Source of the DNA: Spirochaetales bacterium
Lineage (GTDB): Bacteria > Spirochaetota > Spirochaetia > DSM-27196 > Alkalispirochaetaceae
Assembly (NCBI GenBank): GCA_028282545.1
Contig: JANQHT010000156.1
Location: 1 to 64,000 of the forward strand
Reading direction: 5' to 3'
DNA length: 64,000 bases
Below, one piece after another: positions 16,448-26,101 of the stretch (positions are counted from its first letter, which is position 1; each line of letters begins with the position of its first letter). Below the pieces are notes generated by a model. The model did no database searches. It was not told where the DNA came from and was given only the letters and a program-made list of their open reading frames with translations. A program made the translations under genes and the position numbers.

Positions 16448-18034
16448 GTGCGCATATTCGCGGAAGCGGCCCGCCTGGAAGCGGAGAACCGCCCCTTTGT
16501 CCTCGCTTCGATCCTCGCGACCCGCGGCAGCACGCCCCGCACGATCGGTCACATGGTGGTACGTGAGGACGGTTCCACGCTTGGTACGGTGGGCGGCGGT
16601 GCCATCGAGCGCCTGGTGGTCGAGGCGGCGGCAGATGCGCTCGCCCAGCGCCGGTCGCGGGTGGTCAGGCGCAACTTGGTGGAAGAGGGGCGCGACGCCG
16701 CCGGTATGCACTGCGGCGGCGTTATGGAGGTGCATGTGGACGTCATTCTTCCCCGGCCCCGCCTGCTGCTCGTGGGCGGCGGACACGTAAACCTCGCGAT
16801 CGCCCGGGCGGCGTCGCTCCTGGACTGGGAGATCGCCGTGGCCGACGAGCGGCCGGACTTTGCCGACGAGGCGCGGTTTCCCATGGCGGAGCGCACCTTT
16901 TCGGTGGAGGGCGACCTAATCGCCACGCTCGAGGCGGCCCGTATCGACGCGGACACGTGGGTGGTCGTGGCCACGCACGACGACGACATCAAGGCGGTCA
17001 AGTACCTGCTCTCGACGGACGCCTGCTACGTGGGCATGCTCGGCAGCAAGCGGAAGGTCGCCGTCGTGATCAACGCGCTCCGTGAATCGGGTGTCTCTCC
17101 GGTTGCCATTGGGCGCCTCTACTCTCCCGTGGGCCTCGATATCGGAGCCGAGACGCCCGCGGAGATCGCGGTGAGCATCCTGGCGGAGATGCTTCGTCAC
17201 CGCTCCGAGCGGAGCGGGCAATCGCTCCATTCGTTCGCCCACGATCTCGTGGTGGTTCGCGGCGGCGGCGACCTCGCCACGGGCGTTATCGTCCGCCTGG
17301 TGAGAACCGGTTTCCGCGTGGTCTGCCTGGAAAGCGCTCAGCCTACGGCGATCCGCAGGACCGTCTCGATGGCGGAGGCGATCTTCGCGGGCGAAACGTC
17401 GGTTGAAGGGATCCGGGCGGTGCGCGCCGGGGGGTTCGATGAGGCGTACGAAATCCTCGAGGAAGGGGCCGTTCCCGTTCTCGTGGACCCACAGATGGAG
17501 AGCATCCCGGCGCTGCGACCCGCCGTGGTGGTGGATGCGATTATCGCCAAGCGCAACATCGGGTTTTCTTCCGATCTCGCCCCGGTCACGGTTGCGCTGG
17601 GTCCCGGTTTTTCGGCGGGGGTGGACGCGGACGCCGTGGTCGAGACAAACCGCGGACACGACCTGGGACGAGTGATCCTCGAGGGTAGCGCCGCCCCGAA
17701 CACCGGTACCCCCGGTACCATCGGCGGAGAGACGGCGCGCCGCGTTCTGCGCGCACCCCGGGACGGCGAGTTCCAACCGGTCGCCGCAATCGGCGATGTT
17801 GTCGCCGGCGGCGACGTTGTTGCGCGCGTTGCCGGGGTCGAGGTCACGGCGCCTTTTGACGGCATCGTGCGCGGTCTGCTCGCGTCGGGTATCGGTGTCA
17901 AGAAGGGCTTCAAGGTTGGAGACGTGGACCCGCGCGGAGCGGAGGTGGACGTAAGGCGCGTCTCGGACAAGGCGCGCGCCGTGGCCGGCGGCGCTCTGGA
18001 AGCGATCCTGCACCTTCGTTCCCGCCTTCGGTAA
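16448..18034 (+). CDS. Fused XdhC-YqeB: molybdenum-cofactor chaperone and selenium hydroxylase maturation factor
   Basis: 528 residues from GTG at 16448, with AAGGAAGG upstream. Residues 1-260 are an XdhC/CoxI protein (ATRGSTPRTIGHMVVREDG, TVGGGAIERL, a Rossmann motif LLLVGGGHVNLAIA, then YVGMLGSKRK). Residues ~265-528 are the YqeB family (VVRGGGDLATGVIVRLVRTG, PVLVDPQ, ALGPGFSAGVD). XdhC binds and sulfurates molybdenum cofactor for xanthine dehydrogenase; YqeB is linked to selenium-dependent hydroxylases. They are usually separate proteins. In-frame continuity and the absence of any stop or internal start near residue 262 support a real fusion. An upstream in-frame extension overlaps yqeC and is disregarded. 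Confidence 0.85.
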   Translation: MRIFAEAARLEAENRPFVLASILATRGSTPRTIGHMVVREDGSTLGTVGGGAIERLVVEAAADALAQRRSRVVRRNLVEEGRDAAGMHCGGVMEVHVDVILPRPRLLLVGGGHVNLAIARAASLLDWEIAVADERPDFADEARFPMAERTFSVEGDLIATLEAARIDADTWVVVATHDDDIKAVKYLLSTDACYVGMLGSKRKVAVVINALRESGVSPVAIGRLYSPVGLDIGAETPAEIAVSILAEMLRHRSERSGQSLHSFAHDLVVVRGGGDLATGVIVRLVRTGFRVVCLESAQPTAIRRTVSMAEAIFAGETSVEGIRAVRAGGFDEAYEILEEGAVPVLVDPQMESIPALRPAVVVDAIIAKRNIGFSSDLAPVTVALGPGFSAGVDADAVVETNRGHDLGRVILEGSAAPNTGTPGTIGGETARRVLRAPRDGEFQPVAAIGDVVAGGDVVARVAGVEVTAPFDGIVRGLLASGIGVKKGFKVGDVDPRGAEVDVRRVSDKARAVAGGALEAILHLRSRLR

Positions 18035-18159
18035 AGACGCAACGCGTTTTGATGTTCGATATCGTCAAAAAAATATTTGTTTTCTGATGAATTTATAACA
18101 TCAAAAAAAATCACCTGCGGTTTCCCCCCGTTGCTCCCTTGTTGCACCGAACTTTTGTC

Positions 18160-18188
18160 TTGTGTGCGCTACCAGACGGGTGTACAAT
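18160..18188 (+). promoter_or_regulatory. Promoter of the NCS2 permease and downstream purine genes
   Basis: TTGTGT and TACAAT are separated by exactly 17 bases, about 34 bases before the permease ATG, which has GAGGAGTGAGG as its ribosome site. The AT-rich tract at 18058-18110 just upstream could bind an activator. I see no purine-riboswitch core. Confidence 0.55.
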
Positions 18189-18222
18189 TGAGCAAATCAA
18201 TCAACATATCGAGGAGTGAGGT

Positions 18223-19512
18223 ATGAACAAGTTCTTCCAGTTGGAACAGAACAACACCACCGTGCGCACCGAAGTCATCGCCGGTATCACGACGTTCCTG
18301 ACGATGGCGTACATTCTCGCGGTCAACCCGGGGATCCTGTCCGCCACGGGAATGCCCGCCGATTCGGTCTTCACCGCAACGGCGCTGGCGTCGCTGATCG
18401 CCACACTTGTCATGGCCCTCGTGGCGAACCTGCCCTTTGCGCTGGCGCCCGGCATGGGTCTCAACGCCTTTTTCGCCTTCGCGGTTGTATTGGGTATGGG
18501 GTACAGTTGGCAGTTCGCGCTTACCGCCGTTCTGCTCGAGGGGATCATCTTCATCATCCTGACGTTCCTCAACATTCGGGAAGCGATCATTAACCTCATC
18601 CCGATGAACATCAAGCGGGCGATCTCTGTTGGTATCGGATTGTTCATCGCGTTTATCGGCATGCAGAACGCCGGGATCATCGTAAACAACGACGCTACCT
18701 TGGTGGGTCTGGGGTCCCTCGGTAACCCCGCGGCGCTGCTCGCCGTGATCGGCTTGATCATCACCGGCGGCCTCCTCGCCTTTAAGGTGACCGGTGCGCT
18801 CCTCTGGGGCATCCTGGCGTCGACGATCATCGGCATTCCCATGGGTGTGACCAACGTGGAGGGGTTCCGGCTCTTCTCGGCGCCGCCTACCCTGGCGCCC
18901 ATCTTCTTCCAGTTCGAGTTCAGCCAGGTCTTCACCGTGGATATGCTCATAGTCCTCTTCACCTTTCTCTTCGTGGACATGTTTGATACCGTGGGAACGC
19001 TCATCGGTGTTTCCACCAAGGCGGGCATACTCAAGGATGACGGTACCATTCCCCAGGCAAAGCAGGCGCTCCTGGCAGACGCGATCGGCACGACCGCCGG
19101 CGCGATCCTCGGTACCAGTACCGTTACCACCTACGTCGAAAGCGCGGCCGGCGTGGAAGAGGGCGGCCGCACCGGTTTGACCGCCCTTGTCACGGCGGCG
19201 CTCTTCTTCCTGGCGCTCTTCGTGAGCGGGCTCTTTCTGCTGGTCCCCGGGGCCGCTACCGCTCCGGCGTTGATCCTGGTGGGCGTTTTTATGATGAGTC
19301 CCGTCAAGGAGATCGAATTTGGCGACATCACCGAGTCGCTCCCGGCGTTCCTGACGATGGTCATGATGCCCTTGGCGTACAGCATCGCCGAAGGCATCGT
19401 CTGGGGTATCACCTCCTTCGTGATCCTCAAGGTAGTGAGCGGCAAGGGCAAGGACGTGTCCGTGGCGACCTATATCGTTGCGGCGGTCTTCGTACTGCAT
19501 TTCTTCATCTAG
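18223..19512 (+). CDS. NCS2/AzgA-type guanine-hypoxanthine permease
   Basis: 429 residues, almost entirely hydrophobic, with about 12-13 membrane segments. Signatures of the AzgA/PbuG branch are EVIAGITTFLTMAYILAVNP near the N-terminus, LAPGMGLNAFFAF, LFVDMFDTVGTLIGVSTKAG and GTSTVTTYVESAAGVEEGGR. It should carry hypoxanthine, guanine, adenine or a related purine across the inner membrane with protons. It has its own promoter and sits directly before ssnA, so it is the likely substrate entry point of the purine island. Confidence 0.9.
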   Translation: MNKFFQLEQNNTTVRTEVIAGITTFLTMAYILAVNPGILSATGMPADSVFTATALASLIATLVMALVANLPFALAPGMGLNAFFAFAVVLGMGYSWQFALTAVLLEGIIFIILTFLNIREAIINLIPMNIKRAISVGIGLFIAFIGMQNAGIIVNNDATLVGLGSLGNPAALLAVIGLIITGGLLAFKVTGALLWGILASTIIGIPMGVTNVEGFRLFSAPPTLAPIFFQFEFSQVFTVDMLIVLFTFLFVDMFDTVGTLIGVSTKAGILKDDGTIPQAKQALLADAIGTTAGAILGTSTVTTYVESAAGVEEGGRTGLTALVTAALFFLALFVSGLFLLVPGAATAPALILVGVFMMSPVKEIEFGDITESLPAFLTMVMMPLAYSIAEGIVWGITSFVILKVVSGKGKDVSVATYIVAAVFVLHFFI

Positions 19513-19549
19513 AAGGGGAGAAAAAGGGTATTCCATTGGAGTCAATGGT

Positions 19550-20878
19550 ATGATCGCGATCACAAATTGTACGGCCATCGAGTTCTCGCCGCCCCGGATT
19601 CGCGAGGGTGTGGACATCGTCATCGACGGAAACACGATCAAGGCAGTGGGACCCGGAGCCGCCTTTGGCGTGTCCGCCGGGAAGGTCATCGACGCCACGG
19701 GGCGCATCGTCTTCCCGGGGATCGTGGATAGCCACCACCACTACTACTCGGGACTCGCCCGGGGCGTGACGGCGGAGATCGGCCCCACGCCGGACTTCAT
19801 GAGTATCCTGAAGAACCTCTGGTGGCGCATGGATCGCGGCGCCGACGAGGAGAACCTCTACTACGCGGGCCTTGTCTGCAACTTGGACGCGATCCGCGCC
19901 GGCACCACCGCGGTGATCGACCACAACGCCAGCCCCAACTTCATCAAGGGATCGCTGGACGCCCTCAAGCGCTCCTTCGAAAAGGTGGGGATCCGCGGCG
20001 CAACGTGCTACGAGGTGACCGACCGCCACGGCCGTGACGACATGCTCGCCGGTGTGGAAGAAAACATCGCCTTCGCGAAGCAGATCGACGCCGAGAAGGA
20101 AGCGGGAACGTGGAAAGGTCTCATGGAGGCGCACGTGGGCGGACACGCGCCGTGTACACTCCCCGACGAGGGGCTGGAGGCGATGGCGGACGCCGTCAAG
20201 CGGACCGGGCGGGGCCTTCACCTGCACGTGGGGGAGGACGCCTTCGACGTGAGCCACTCTCACGTGACCTACGGGAAGGACATCGTCTTCCGCTTGGACG
20301 AGTTCGGCATGCTGGATGAGAAGACGATTCTCGTCCACGGCATATACCTCAACTCGGAGGAGATCAAACTGCTGGGCGATCGTGACGGGTTCCTGGTGCA
20401 TAACGCGCGCAGCAACATGAACAACGGCGTGGGGTACAACGCGCGTCTGCCGGAATACAAGAACCTCGCCCTCGGTACCGACGGGATCGGTGGCGACATG
20501 TTCACCGAGGTGAAGCACGCCTACTTCAAGCACAAGGACGCCCGGGGCCCCTGGTGGCCCGGGGACTACCTGCGCGCCCTGCAAGCTGGCAACGAGATCT
20601 TGCAGCGCAATTTCGGCGGGAAGTTTGGCCGACTGGAACCGGGGTACGCCGCGGACGTCGTTATCGGCGTTTACGATCCGCCAACACCAATGGTGGAAGA
20701 GAACATCGACGGCCACTTTATCTACGGGATGGACGCGTCGATCGTGCGAACGGTCATCGTGAACGGCGCGGTCGTGTACGAAGAGGGTGAGTTCCCCTTT
20801 GATACGGCCGAGATATACGCCGAGTCGCGCAAGCAGGCGAAAGCGCTCTGGGAGAAGATGGACACAATCGCGCCCTGA
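19550..20878 (+). CDS. ssnA: Putative aminohydrolase SsnA
   Basis: 442 residues of the COG0402 amidohydrolase family, starting at the ATG with GGAG eight bases upstream. Metal ligands appear in IVDSHHHYYSGLARG, LHLHVGEDAFD, VHGIYL and LGTDGIGGD. SSNA hallmarks are the Asn-rich VHNARSNMNNGVGYN and the downstream ALQAGNEILQRNFGGKFG. In E. coli ssnA lies in the ygfK-ssnA-ygfM-xdhD cluster, and ssnA genes have been tied to anaerobic purine and urate breakdown. It probably hydrolyses a C-N bond in a purine-derived ring intermediate. The start of ygeY follows 68 bases later. Confidence 0.88.
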   Translation: MIAITNCTAIEFSPPRIREGVDIVIDGNTIKAVGPGAAFGVSAGKVIDATGRIVFPGIVDSHHHYYSGLARGVTAEIGPTPDFMSILKNLWWRMDRGADEENLYYAGLVCNLDAIRAGTTAVIDHNASPNFIKGSLDALKRSFEKVGIRGATCYEVTDRHGRDDMLAGVEENIAFAKQIDAEKEAGTWKGLMEAHVGGHAPCTLPDEGLEAMADAVKRTGRGLHLHVGEDAFDVSHSHVTYGKDIVFRLDEFGMLDEKTILVHGIYLNSEEIKLLGDRDGFLVHNARSNMNNGVGYNARLPEYKNLALGTDGIGGDMFTEVKHAYFKHKDARGPWWPGDYLRALQAGNEILQRNFGGKFGRLEPGYAADVVIGVYDPPTPMVEENIDGHFIYGMDASIVRTVIVNGAVVYEEGEFPFDTAEIYAESRKQAKALWEKMDTIAP

Positions 20879-20946
20879 TCGACGTTTGACAGCGGGGCCG
20901 GCCCGGCCGGCACTGTTTGTTCCCCGCGACAAAAGGAGTACAACTG

Positions 20947-22173
20947 ATGGAGATGAACACAACGATTCTTGAGCGGGCGCGCGCCTACCGGGACGACACG
21001 GCCCGCGTCCTGAGCGACCTGGTGAAGATCACTTCGTACAGCGGTAAGGAGGAGGCTGTCTGCCGCAGGATCGTCGAAATGTGCGAAGAGTACGGATTCG
21101 ACGAAGTACGCATCGACGGGCTCGGCAGCGTTGTGGCGCGCGTGGGCAAGGGGCCCAAGAAGCTCGCCATCGACGGCCACGTGGACACCGTGGAGGTGGG
21201 CGATCCCGACGCGTGGAACAAGGATCCCTTCTCAGGCGATATCGCCGGAGGGCTCGTGTACGGCCGCGGTACATCTGACCAGAAGGGCGGCGCCGCCGCA
21301 ATGATCACCGCCGGGCGTATGCTCAAGGAACTCGGCTATGACGGCGAGTTCAGCGTCTACTTCACGTTCACCGTCATGGAAGAGGACTGCGACGGCATGT
21401 GCTGGAAATACCTCATCGAGGAAGAGGGCCTCAAGCCCGACTTCATCGTCAGCACCGAGCCCACCAGTTGTCGCCTCTACCGCGGCCACCGGGGACGCAT
21501 GGAGATGATGGCCCGCCTCAAGGGCGTTTCGTCGCACGGTTCCGCGCCGGAACGGGGCGTGAGTGCCGCCTACAAGGCGGCCCGGGCCGCTCTGGCCATG
21601 GAGAAGCTCAACGAGGATCTGCAGCCCGACGACGACAACTTCCTGGGGAAGGGTACGATCGTCGTCAGCCAGGTGGACGTGAAAGGACCGTCTCAGTGCG
21701 CCGTCCCGGACCAGGCGATGCTCTACCTGGACCGGCGCCTCACCTGGGGCGAAGACGCGGACCTCGCTATCTCACAGGTGAAGAGGTACATGGCGGAGGC
21801 GGTGGGTGACCCGGAGGACGAGATAGAGGTCACCATGCCCGATTACACCAAGCGCGGCTGGCGCGACGCAGACTACGGGCAGGAGCTTTATTTCCCCACG
21901 TGGAAGATCCCCGAGGAGCACGAAGTAGTGCAGGCGGGTATCGCGGCGTATGAGTCGCTCTACGGAAAGAGACCGGTGGTGGACAAGTGGACCTTTTCCA
22001 CCAATCTCGTCGCCTCTACCGGTCGCCACAAGGTGCCCGCCATCGGATTCGGCCCGGGAGACGAGGACCAGGCGCACGCTCCCAACGAGATCACCCGCGT
22101 GGAAGACCTGGAGATCTGCAGCGCCTTTTACGCGATGCTCCCCTACGCCCTGGAGGTGGGCGCCAAAGCATGA
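20947..22173 (+). CDS. ygeY: YgeY-type selenium-metabolism-linked M20 hydrolase
   Basis: 408 residues, ATG preceded by AAAAGGAG. It is an M20/ArgE-like metallohydrolase: first ligands in IDGHVDTVEVGD, second in GRGTSDQKGG, the catalytic Glu pair in FTVMEEDCDG, then STEPTS and a final His in DQAHAPNEI. Length and order match YgeY. The family members hydrolyse acylated amino acids or carbamoyl compounds with two zinc ions; in this cluster YgeY is thought to act on an opened-ring purine intermediate. It lies between ssnA and a PLP enzyme. Confidence 0.88.
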   Translation: MEMNTTILERARAYRDDTARVLSDLVKITSYSGKEEAVCRRIVEMCEEYGFDEVRIDGLGSVVARVGKGPKKLAIDGHVDTVEVGDPDAWNKDPFSGDIAGGLVYGRGTSDQKGGAAAMITAGRMLKELGYDGEFSVYFTFTVMEEDCDGMCWKYLIEEEGLKPDFIVSTEPTSCRLYRGHRGRMEMMARLKGVSSHGSAPERGVSAAYKAARAALAMEKLNEDLQPDDDNFLGKGTIVVSQVDVKGPSQCAVPDQAMLYLDRRLTWGEDADLAISQVKRYMAEAVGDPEDEIEVTMPDYTKRGWRDADYGQELYFPTWKIPEEHEVVQAGIAAYESLYGKRPVVDKWTFSTNLVASTGRHKVPAIGFGPGDEDQAHAPNEITRVEDLEICSAFYAMLPYALEVGAKA

Positions 22174-22273
22174 GGCGTGCACGAGGGAGTCACGGCAGGC
22201 TGCGACGCGAGCAACGTGGGCCGGCCACTCCCGAGCGAGCTACCGCCGGAGGCGCGAACCGCGGAGGCGCCCG

Positions 22274-23425
22274 GTGTTGAGCTTCTCCTACCGGTGCAGC
22301 CAGTGCGGGGCGTCCTACGCGATTGAACCGGGGCGCCTCCTCTGCGACGACTGTGCGCCCAAACGCGCTCCGGGCCGCCCCCTGCGGGGCATCCTGGAGG
22401 TAGTCATCTCCGGCGATCCGCCAAAGGAGTGGCACCCGGTCGATCTGCTGCCGGTGGAGCGCGAACACTTCGCCGATATCCCCGTGGGAAATACGCCCCT
22501 GTGGCGCCCGGCGCGGCTCCGCGAGGAGTTTCACGCTCCCCACCTCTTTCTCAAGGATGACGGCCTCAACCCGACGGGGTCGCTCAAGGATCGGGCCAGT
22601 TGGCTCGTGGCCGCCTTCGCGCGAAAACACGGCATCCCCCGAATTGTGGTGGCCAGCACGGGAAACGCCGGTAGCTCCATGGCCGGGGTGGGCGCCAACG
22701 CCGGTCTGGAGGTGCGCCTCTACCTGCCCGCATCGGCGCCGGCGGCCAAGCTCACCCAGGCGCTCCAGTACGGTGCCGACGTGCAGCGCGTGGACGGCAC
22801 CTACGACGAAGCCTTTGCCCAGTGTATGGCGTACCTGAAGGATCACGACGGCCTCTCCCGCAACACCGGCCACAACCCGCTCACGATCGACGGGAAGAAG
22901 ACGGTGTCGCTGGAGATCTACCGCCGGCTCGGCGAGCGCGTGCCGGACCACCTCTTTGTGAGCACCGGCGACGGCGTGATCGTAAGCGGCGTCTACCGCG
23001 GCTTCGAGAATCTGGTGGAACTCGGTTTCGCTGACCGCGTTCCGACTGTATGGAGCGTCCAGGCGGAGGGAAGCAGCGCGATCGCCCGCGCCTTCCGCGC
23101 CGGGAGCTTCACCGATCCCGTTCCGTCCCGGACGATCGCCGATTCGATCTCCGTGGACGTGCCCGCCGCGGGAGAGTTCGCCCTGCAGCGTCTCAAGCGT
23201 CACAAGGGCCGCGTGGTCGTCGTGACCGACGACGAGATCCTCGCGGCGCAGCGACACCTATCCTCCGGTGTGGGGCTCTTTGCGGAGCCCGCCTCTGCCG
23301 CGGCCTTTGCCGGGTACGTGAAGGAACGCACCGCCATCGACGCAAACGCAACCGTGGTCGTTCTCCTCACGGGGAACGGTCTCAAGGATATCAAGGCCGC
23401 CATGAAAGGAGTCGGGACGGCATGA
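22274..23425 (+). CDS. Threonine-synthase-like PLP enzyme of the purine island
   Basis: 383 residues, GTG start with GGAGG upstream. The first 40 residues contain a four-Cys zinc-knuckle pattern (YRCSQCGASYAI, LLCDDCAPK). A fold-type II PLP core follows, with the Schiff-base lysine in NPTGSLKDRAS (Lys105) and phosphate-binding VASTGNAGSSMA. The overall pattern resembles threonine synthase. A housekeeping threonine synthase would not normally sit between ygeY and xdhA with an ATGA overlap, so I infer a beta-elimination or lyase role on an amino-acid intermediate released from the purine ring. True threonine synthesis cannot be excluded. Confidence 0.75.
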   Translation: MLSFSYRCSQCGASYAIEPGRLLCDDCAPKRAPGRPLRGILEVVISGDPPKEWHPVDLLPVEREHFADIPVGNTPLWRPARLREEFHAPHLFLKDDGLNPTGSLKDRASWLVAAFARKHGIPRIVVASTGNAGSSMAGVGANAGLEVRLYLPASAPAAKLTQALQYGADVQRVDGTYDEAFAQCMAYLKDHDGLSRNTGHNPLTIDGKKTVSLEIYRRLGERVPDHLFVSTGDGVIVSGVYRGFENLVELGFADRVPTVWSVQAEGSSAIARAFRAGSFTDPVPSRTIADSISVDVPAAGEFALQRLKRHKGRVVVVTDDEILAAQRHLSSGVGLFAEPASAAAFAGYVKERTAIDANATVVVLLTGNGLKDIKAAMKGVGTA

Positions 23426-25641
23426 GTATCACCACCCCCATCCCGCGTGTTGACGCGCAGGAGAAAGCCGCCGGCGCGGCAGCCTATATCGCGGACTTCG
23501 ACTACGCCACCGCGCTCACCGCGCGCTTCTATCGCTCCGATTTTCCCCGCGGGCGGATCACCGGGCGGTACATCCCGGAGCTTCCCTCCGGGTATTACTG
23601 GGTAGACCACACCGACGTTCCCGGAAAGAACGCGGTCGTCCTGATCAAGGATGATCTCCCCGCCTTTGCCGAAGAGGAGATTCGCTACCGGGGTCAGATT
23701 ATCGGCATCCTCTGCGGGCCCGATCCGCTGGAGGTTGACCGGCTGCTCCGGGAGGTCGCGATCGAGTACGAGCCGATCGAACCGGCGCCCACCCTCGACG
23801 ACGGTATCTCCTGCAAGGGCGGCGCGATGCACGGGGAGGACAACGTCTTTGCCCGGCTCGCCCTGGACCGGGGCGACGTCGACACGGCCTTTGCCGGCGC
23901 TACGAAGATCGTGGAGGGCACCTACGAAACGGGATTCCAGGAACAGCTCTACATGGAGCCCCAGGGTCTCGTCTCGTGGTTCGAGGGGGGAACGGTAGTC
24001 GTCCACGGGTCGATGCAGTGCCCCTACTACGTCAAGCACTCGGTAGAGGTGGTCATGGGCGACGCCGCCCGGACGCGTATCAAGGCGGCCGTGATCGGAG
24101 GCGGCTTCGGCGGCAAGGAGGACTACCCGGAGATCATGGGGGCGCCCCTATCCGTGGCGGCGCTCAAGGTGGGCCGCGCGGAACCGGGACGGCCCCTGCG
24201 CATGATCTTCGACCGTACCGAGGATATGGCCTTCACCAGCAAGCGCCACCCCAGCCGCACGAAGATCCGGACCGCCCACGACGAGGACGGGACGATCCGC
24301 GGGATCGAGAGCGAAGTGACTCTGGACGGCGGAGCCTACGAGACCTACTCGCTGATCGTACTCATGCGCGCCATCTTCCACTCCACCGGCGCCTATCACA
24401 TCCCCAACGCGAAGATTCGCGGCCGCGCCGTGGCCACCACAACGGTACCCTCCGGGGCCTTCCGCGGGTTCGGCGCGCCGCAGTCGCTCTTTTCGATTGA
24501 GATGCACATGCAAAAATGCGCCCGGACCTTCGGGGTGGAGCCGCTTGCCTATCGCCGGCGCTTCTTCCAGAAAAAGGGCGACCGCACCGTCACCGGCGGT
24601 CTCTTGCGCGACGAGGTGATCCTGGACCGGCTCCTTGTACGCCTTGACGAGATGTCCGGTTACGGTGAGAAGCAGAAACGGTACGCGGCGGAGGCGGCCG
24701 AGCGCCGCAACGCATCCGTCGTGGACGCGGGGAGTGGCGCCCACCGGGCGCGGGGGCAAGGCGGCGCTCTCTGGCGCGGTATCGGTATCTCCGTGTTCAA
24801 CCACGGCGCGGGCTTCACCGGCGACGGTGAGCAGCGCATTATCAAGGGGAAAGCGGCGGTTCACAAGCGCGCCGACGACGTGGTGGAGATCCGCTGCGCC
24901 ACCACCGACATGGGCCAGGGCCCCAAGACGACCTTCCGGAAGGTCGTGGGAGCCGTGCTGGATATCGTGCCGGAAGAGGTTGTATTCGTTGAACCCGATA
25001 CCGACATCTGCCCCGACTCCGGTCCTACCGTGGCGAGCCGTACGATGATGGTGGTCGGATTTCTCCTTCAGGAGGCGGCGAAAGAGCTCAAAGCCACCTG
25101 GACACCCGGCGAGGAACAGACGGTCACCCGCGCCTACGAGATGCCTCCGGGGATGGCTTGGGACCAGAACGCCCTGGACGGCGATGCCTACGCGGCCTTT
25201 GGGTGGGGGGTGAACGCCTGCGAGGTGGAGGTGGATCCCGTCACCTACGAGGTGCGCGTGGTACACGCCTGGGGCGTCTACGACGTTGGAAAAGCGATCG
25301 ACGAGCGCGTGGTCAACGGCCAGATCCAGGGCGGCATGAGCCAGGCCCTGGGGTACGGAGCGATCGAGAAGCTGCACGTGGATGAGACGGGCACCTTCCT
25401 TCAGCGCACGATGGCGGACTACATCATACCCACGGCGCTCGATTTTCCGCGAACGGGTGCAGATACGATCGACAACCCCTACACCTACGGGCCGTTCGGT
25501 GCCAAGGGGATGGGCGAGATGGTTCACGACGGCGGTCACATGGCGTACGCCGCCGCGGTGGAACAGGCTATCGGCGCCGCGTGCCCGCGGATTCCTCTCG
25601 TTCCCGAAGTTATCATGGAGATACGAAACGATGAAACTTGA
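23422..25641 (+). CDS. xdhA: Xanthine dehydrogenase, molybdenum-binding subunit
   Basis: 739 residues. Molybdopterin-binding motifs are in order: GFQEQLYMEPQG, IGGGFGGKEDYPE, SGAFRGFGAPQ, and the C-terminal GPFGAKGMGE with the catalytic Glu at about residue 699. Substrate-side residues are consistent with purine hydroxylases. The ATG overlaps the stop of the preceding PLP gene (ATGA) and the gene overlaps the iron-sulfur subunit by 11 bases. It oxidises hypoxanthine or xanthine or runs in reverse on urate; the direction depends on redox partners not visible here. YqeB/YqeC nearby suggest a selenium-containing active site. Confidence 0.92.
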   Translation: MSITTPIPRVDAQEKAAGAAAYIADFDYATALTARFYRSDFPRGRITGRYIPELPSGYYWVDHTDVPGKNAVVLIKDDLPAFAEEEIRYRGQIIGILCGPDPLEVDRLLREVAIEYEPIEPAPTLDDGISCKGGAMHGEDNVFARLALDRGDVDTAFAGATKIVEGTYETGFQEQLYMEPQGLVSWFEGGTVVVHGSMQCPYYVKHSVEVVMGDAARTRIKAAVIGGGFGGKEDYPEIMGAPLSVAALKVGRAEPGRPLRMIFDRTEDMAFTSKRHPSRTKIRTAHDEDGTIRGIESEVTLDGGAYETYSLIVLMRAIFHSTGAYHIPNAKIRGRAVATTTVPSGAFRGFGAPQSLFSIEMHMQKCARTFGVEPLAYRRRFFQKKGDRTVTGGLLRDEVILDRLLVRLDEMSGYGEKQKRYAAEAAERRNASVVDAGSGAHRARGQGGALWRGIGISVFNHGAGFTGDGEQRIIKGKAAVHKRADDVVEIRCATTDMGQGPKTTFRKVVGAVLDIVPEEVVFVEPDTDICPDSGPTVASRTMMVVGFLLQEAAKELKATWTPGEEQTVTRAYEMPPGMAWDQNALDGDAYAAFGWGVNACEVEVDPVTYEVRVVHAWGVYDVGKAIDERVVNGQIQGGMSQALGYGAIEKLHVDETGTFLQRTMADYIIPTALDFPRTGADTIDNPYTYGPFGAKGMGEMVHDGGHMAYAAAVEQAIGAACPRIPLVPEVIMEIRNDET

Positions 25642-26101
25642 GTTCACCGTCAACGGCGAAGCGCGATCGATCGAAGTCGATCCCCTCAGGCGACTTCTCG
25701 ACATCCTGCGCGATGACCTGGCGCTCACCGGCACCAAGGAAGGGTGCGGCGAAGGCGAATGCGGCGCCTGTAGCGTCATCGTGGAGGGCAAGCTCGTCAA
25801 TTCGTGCCTCGTTCCGGCAACGCAGTGCGCCGGAGCGGAAGTGCTCACCGTGGACGGCCTGTCAGAGAGCGAGCGGGGCGAGATGATCACCGAGTCGTTC
25901 GCCCTTATGCACGGCGCCCAGTGCGGATTCTGCACCCCCGGCATGGTCATGGCTGCCGAGGCACTCTTGCGCGAACAGAACGATCCCGATGAGGAGGCGG
26001 TTCGGGAAGGTCTCGCCGGCAACATCTGCCGCTGTACCGGGTACGACATGATCGTGGACGCGATCCAGGACGCCGCGAAGCGCGGGAAGGGCCTATGGTA
26101 G
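25631..26101 (+). CDS. xdhC: Xanthine dehydrogenase, [2Fe-2S] subunit
   Basis: 156 residues with all eight cluster cysteines. The plant-type cluster uses Cys39, 44, 47 and 59 (EGCGEGECGAC...NSC). The second cluster uses Cys98, 101, 133 and 135 (CGFC...CRC). It passes electrons from molybdenum to the FAD subunit. It overlaps both neighbours by a few bases, giving the gene order Mo, Fe-S, FAD. The symbol follows the E. coli subunit name and must not be confused with the XdhC chaperone at 16448. Confidence 0.93.
   Translation: MKLEFTVNGEARSIEVDPLRRLLDILRDDLALTGTKEGCGEGECGACSVIVEGKLVNSCLVPATQCAGAEVLTVDGLSESERGEMITESFALMHGAQCGFCTPGMVMAAEALLREQNDPDEEAVREGLAGNICRCTGYDMIVDAIQDAAKRGKGLW

Noticed and set aside
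18035-18222. Possible purine riboswitch ahead of the NCS2 permease
   Set aside because: The conserved loop and junction sequences of the purine riboswitch are not present; a plain promoter explains the region.
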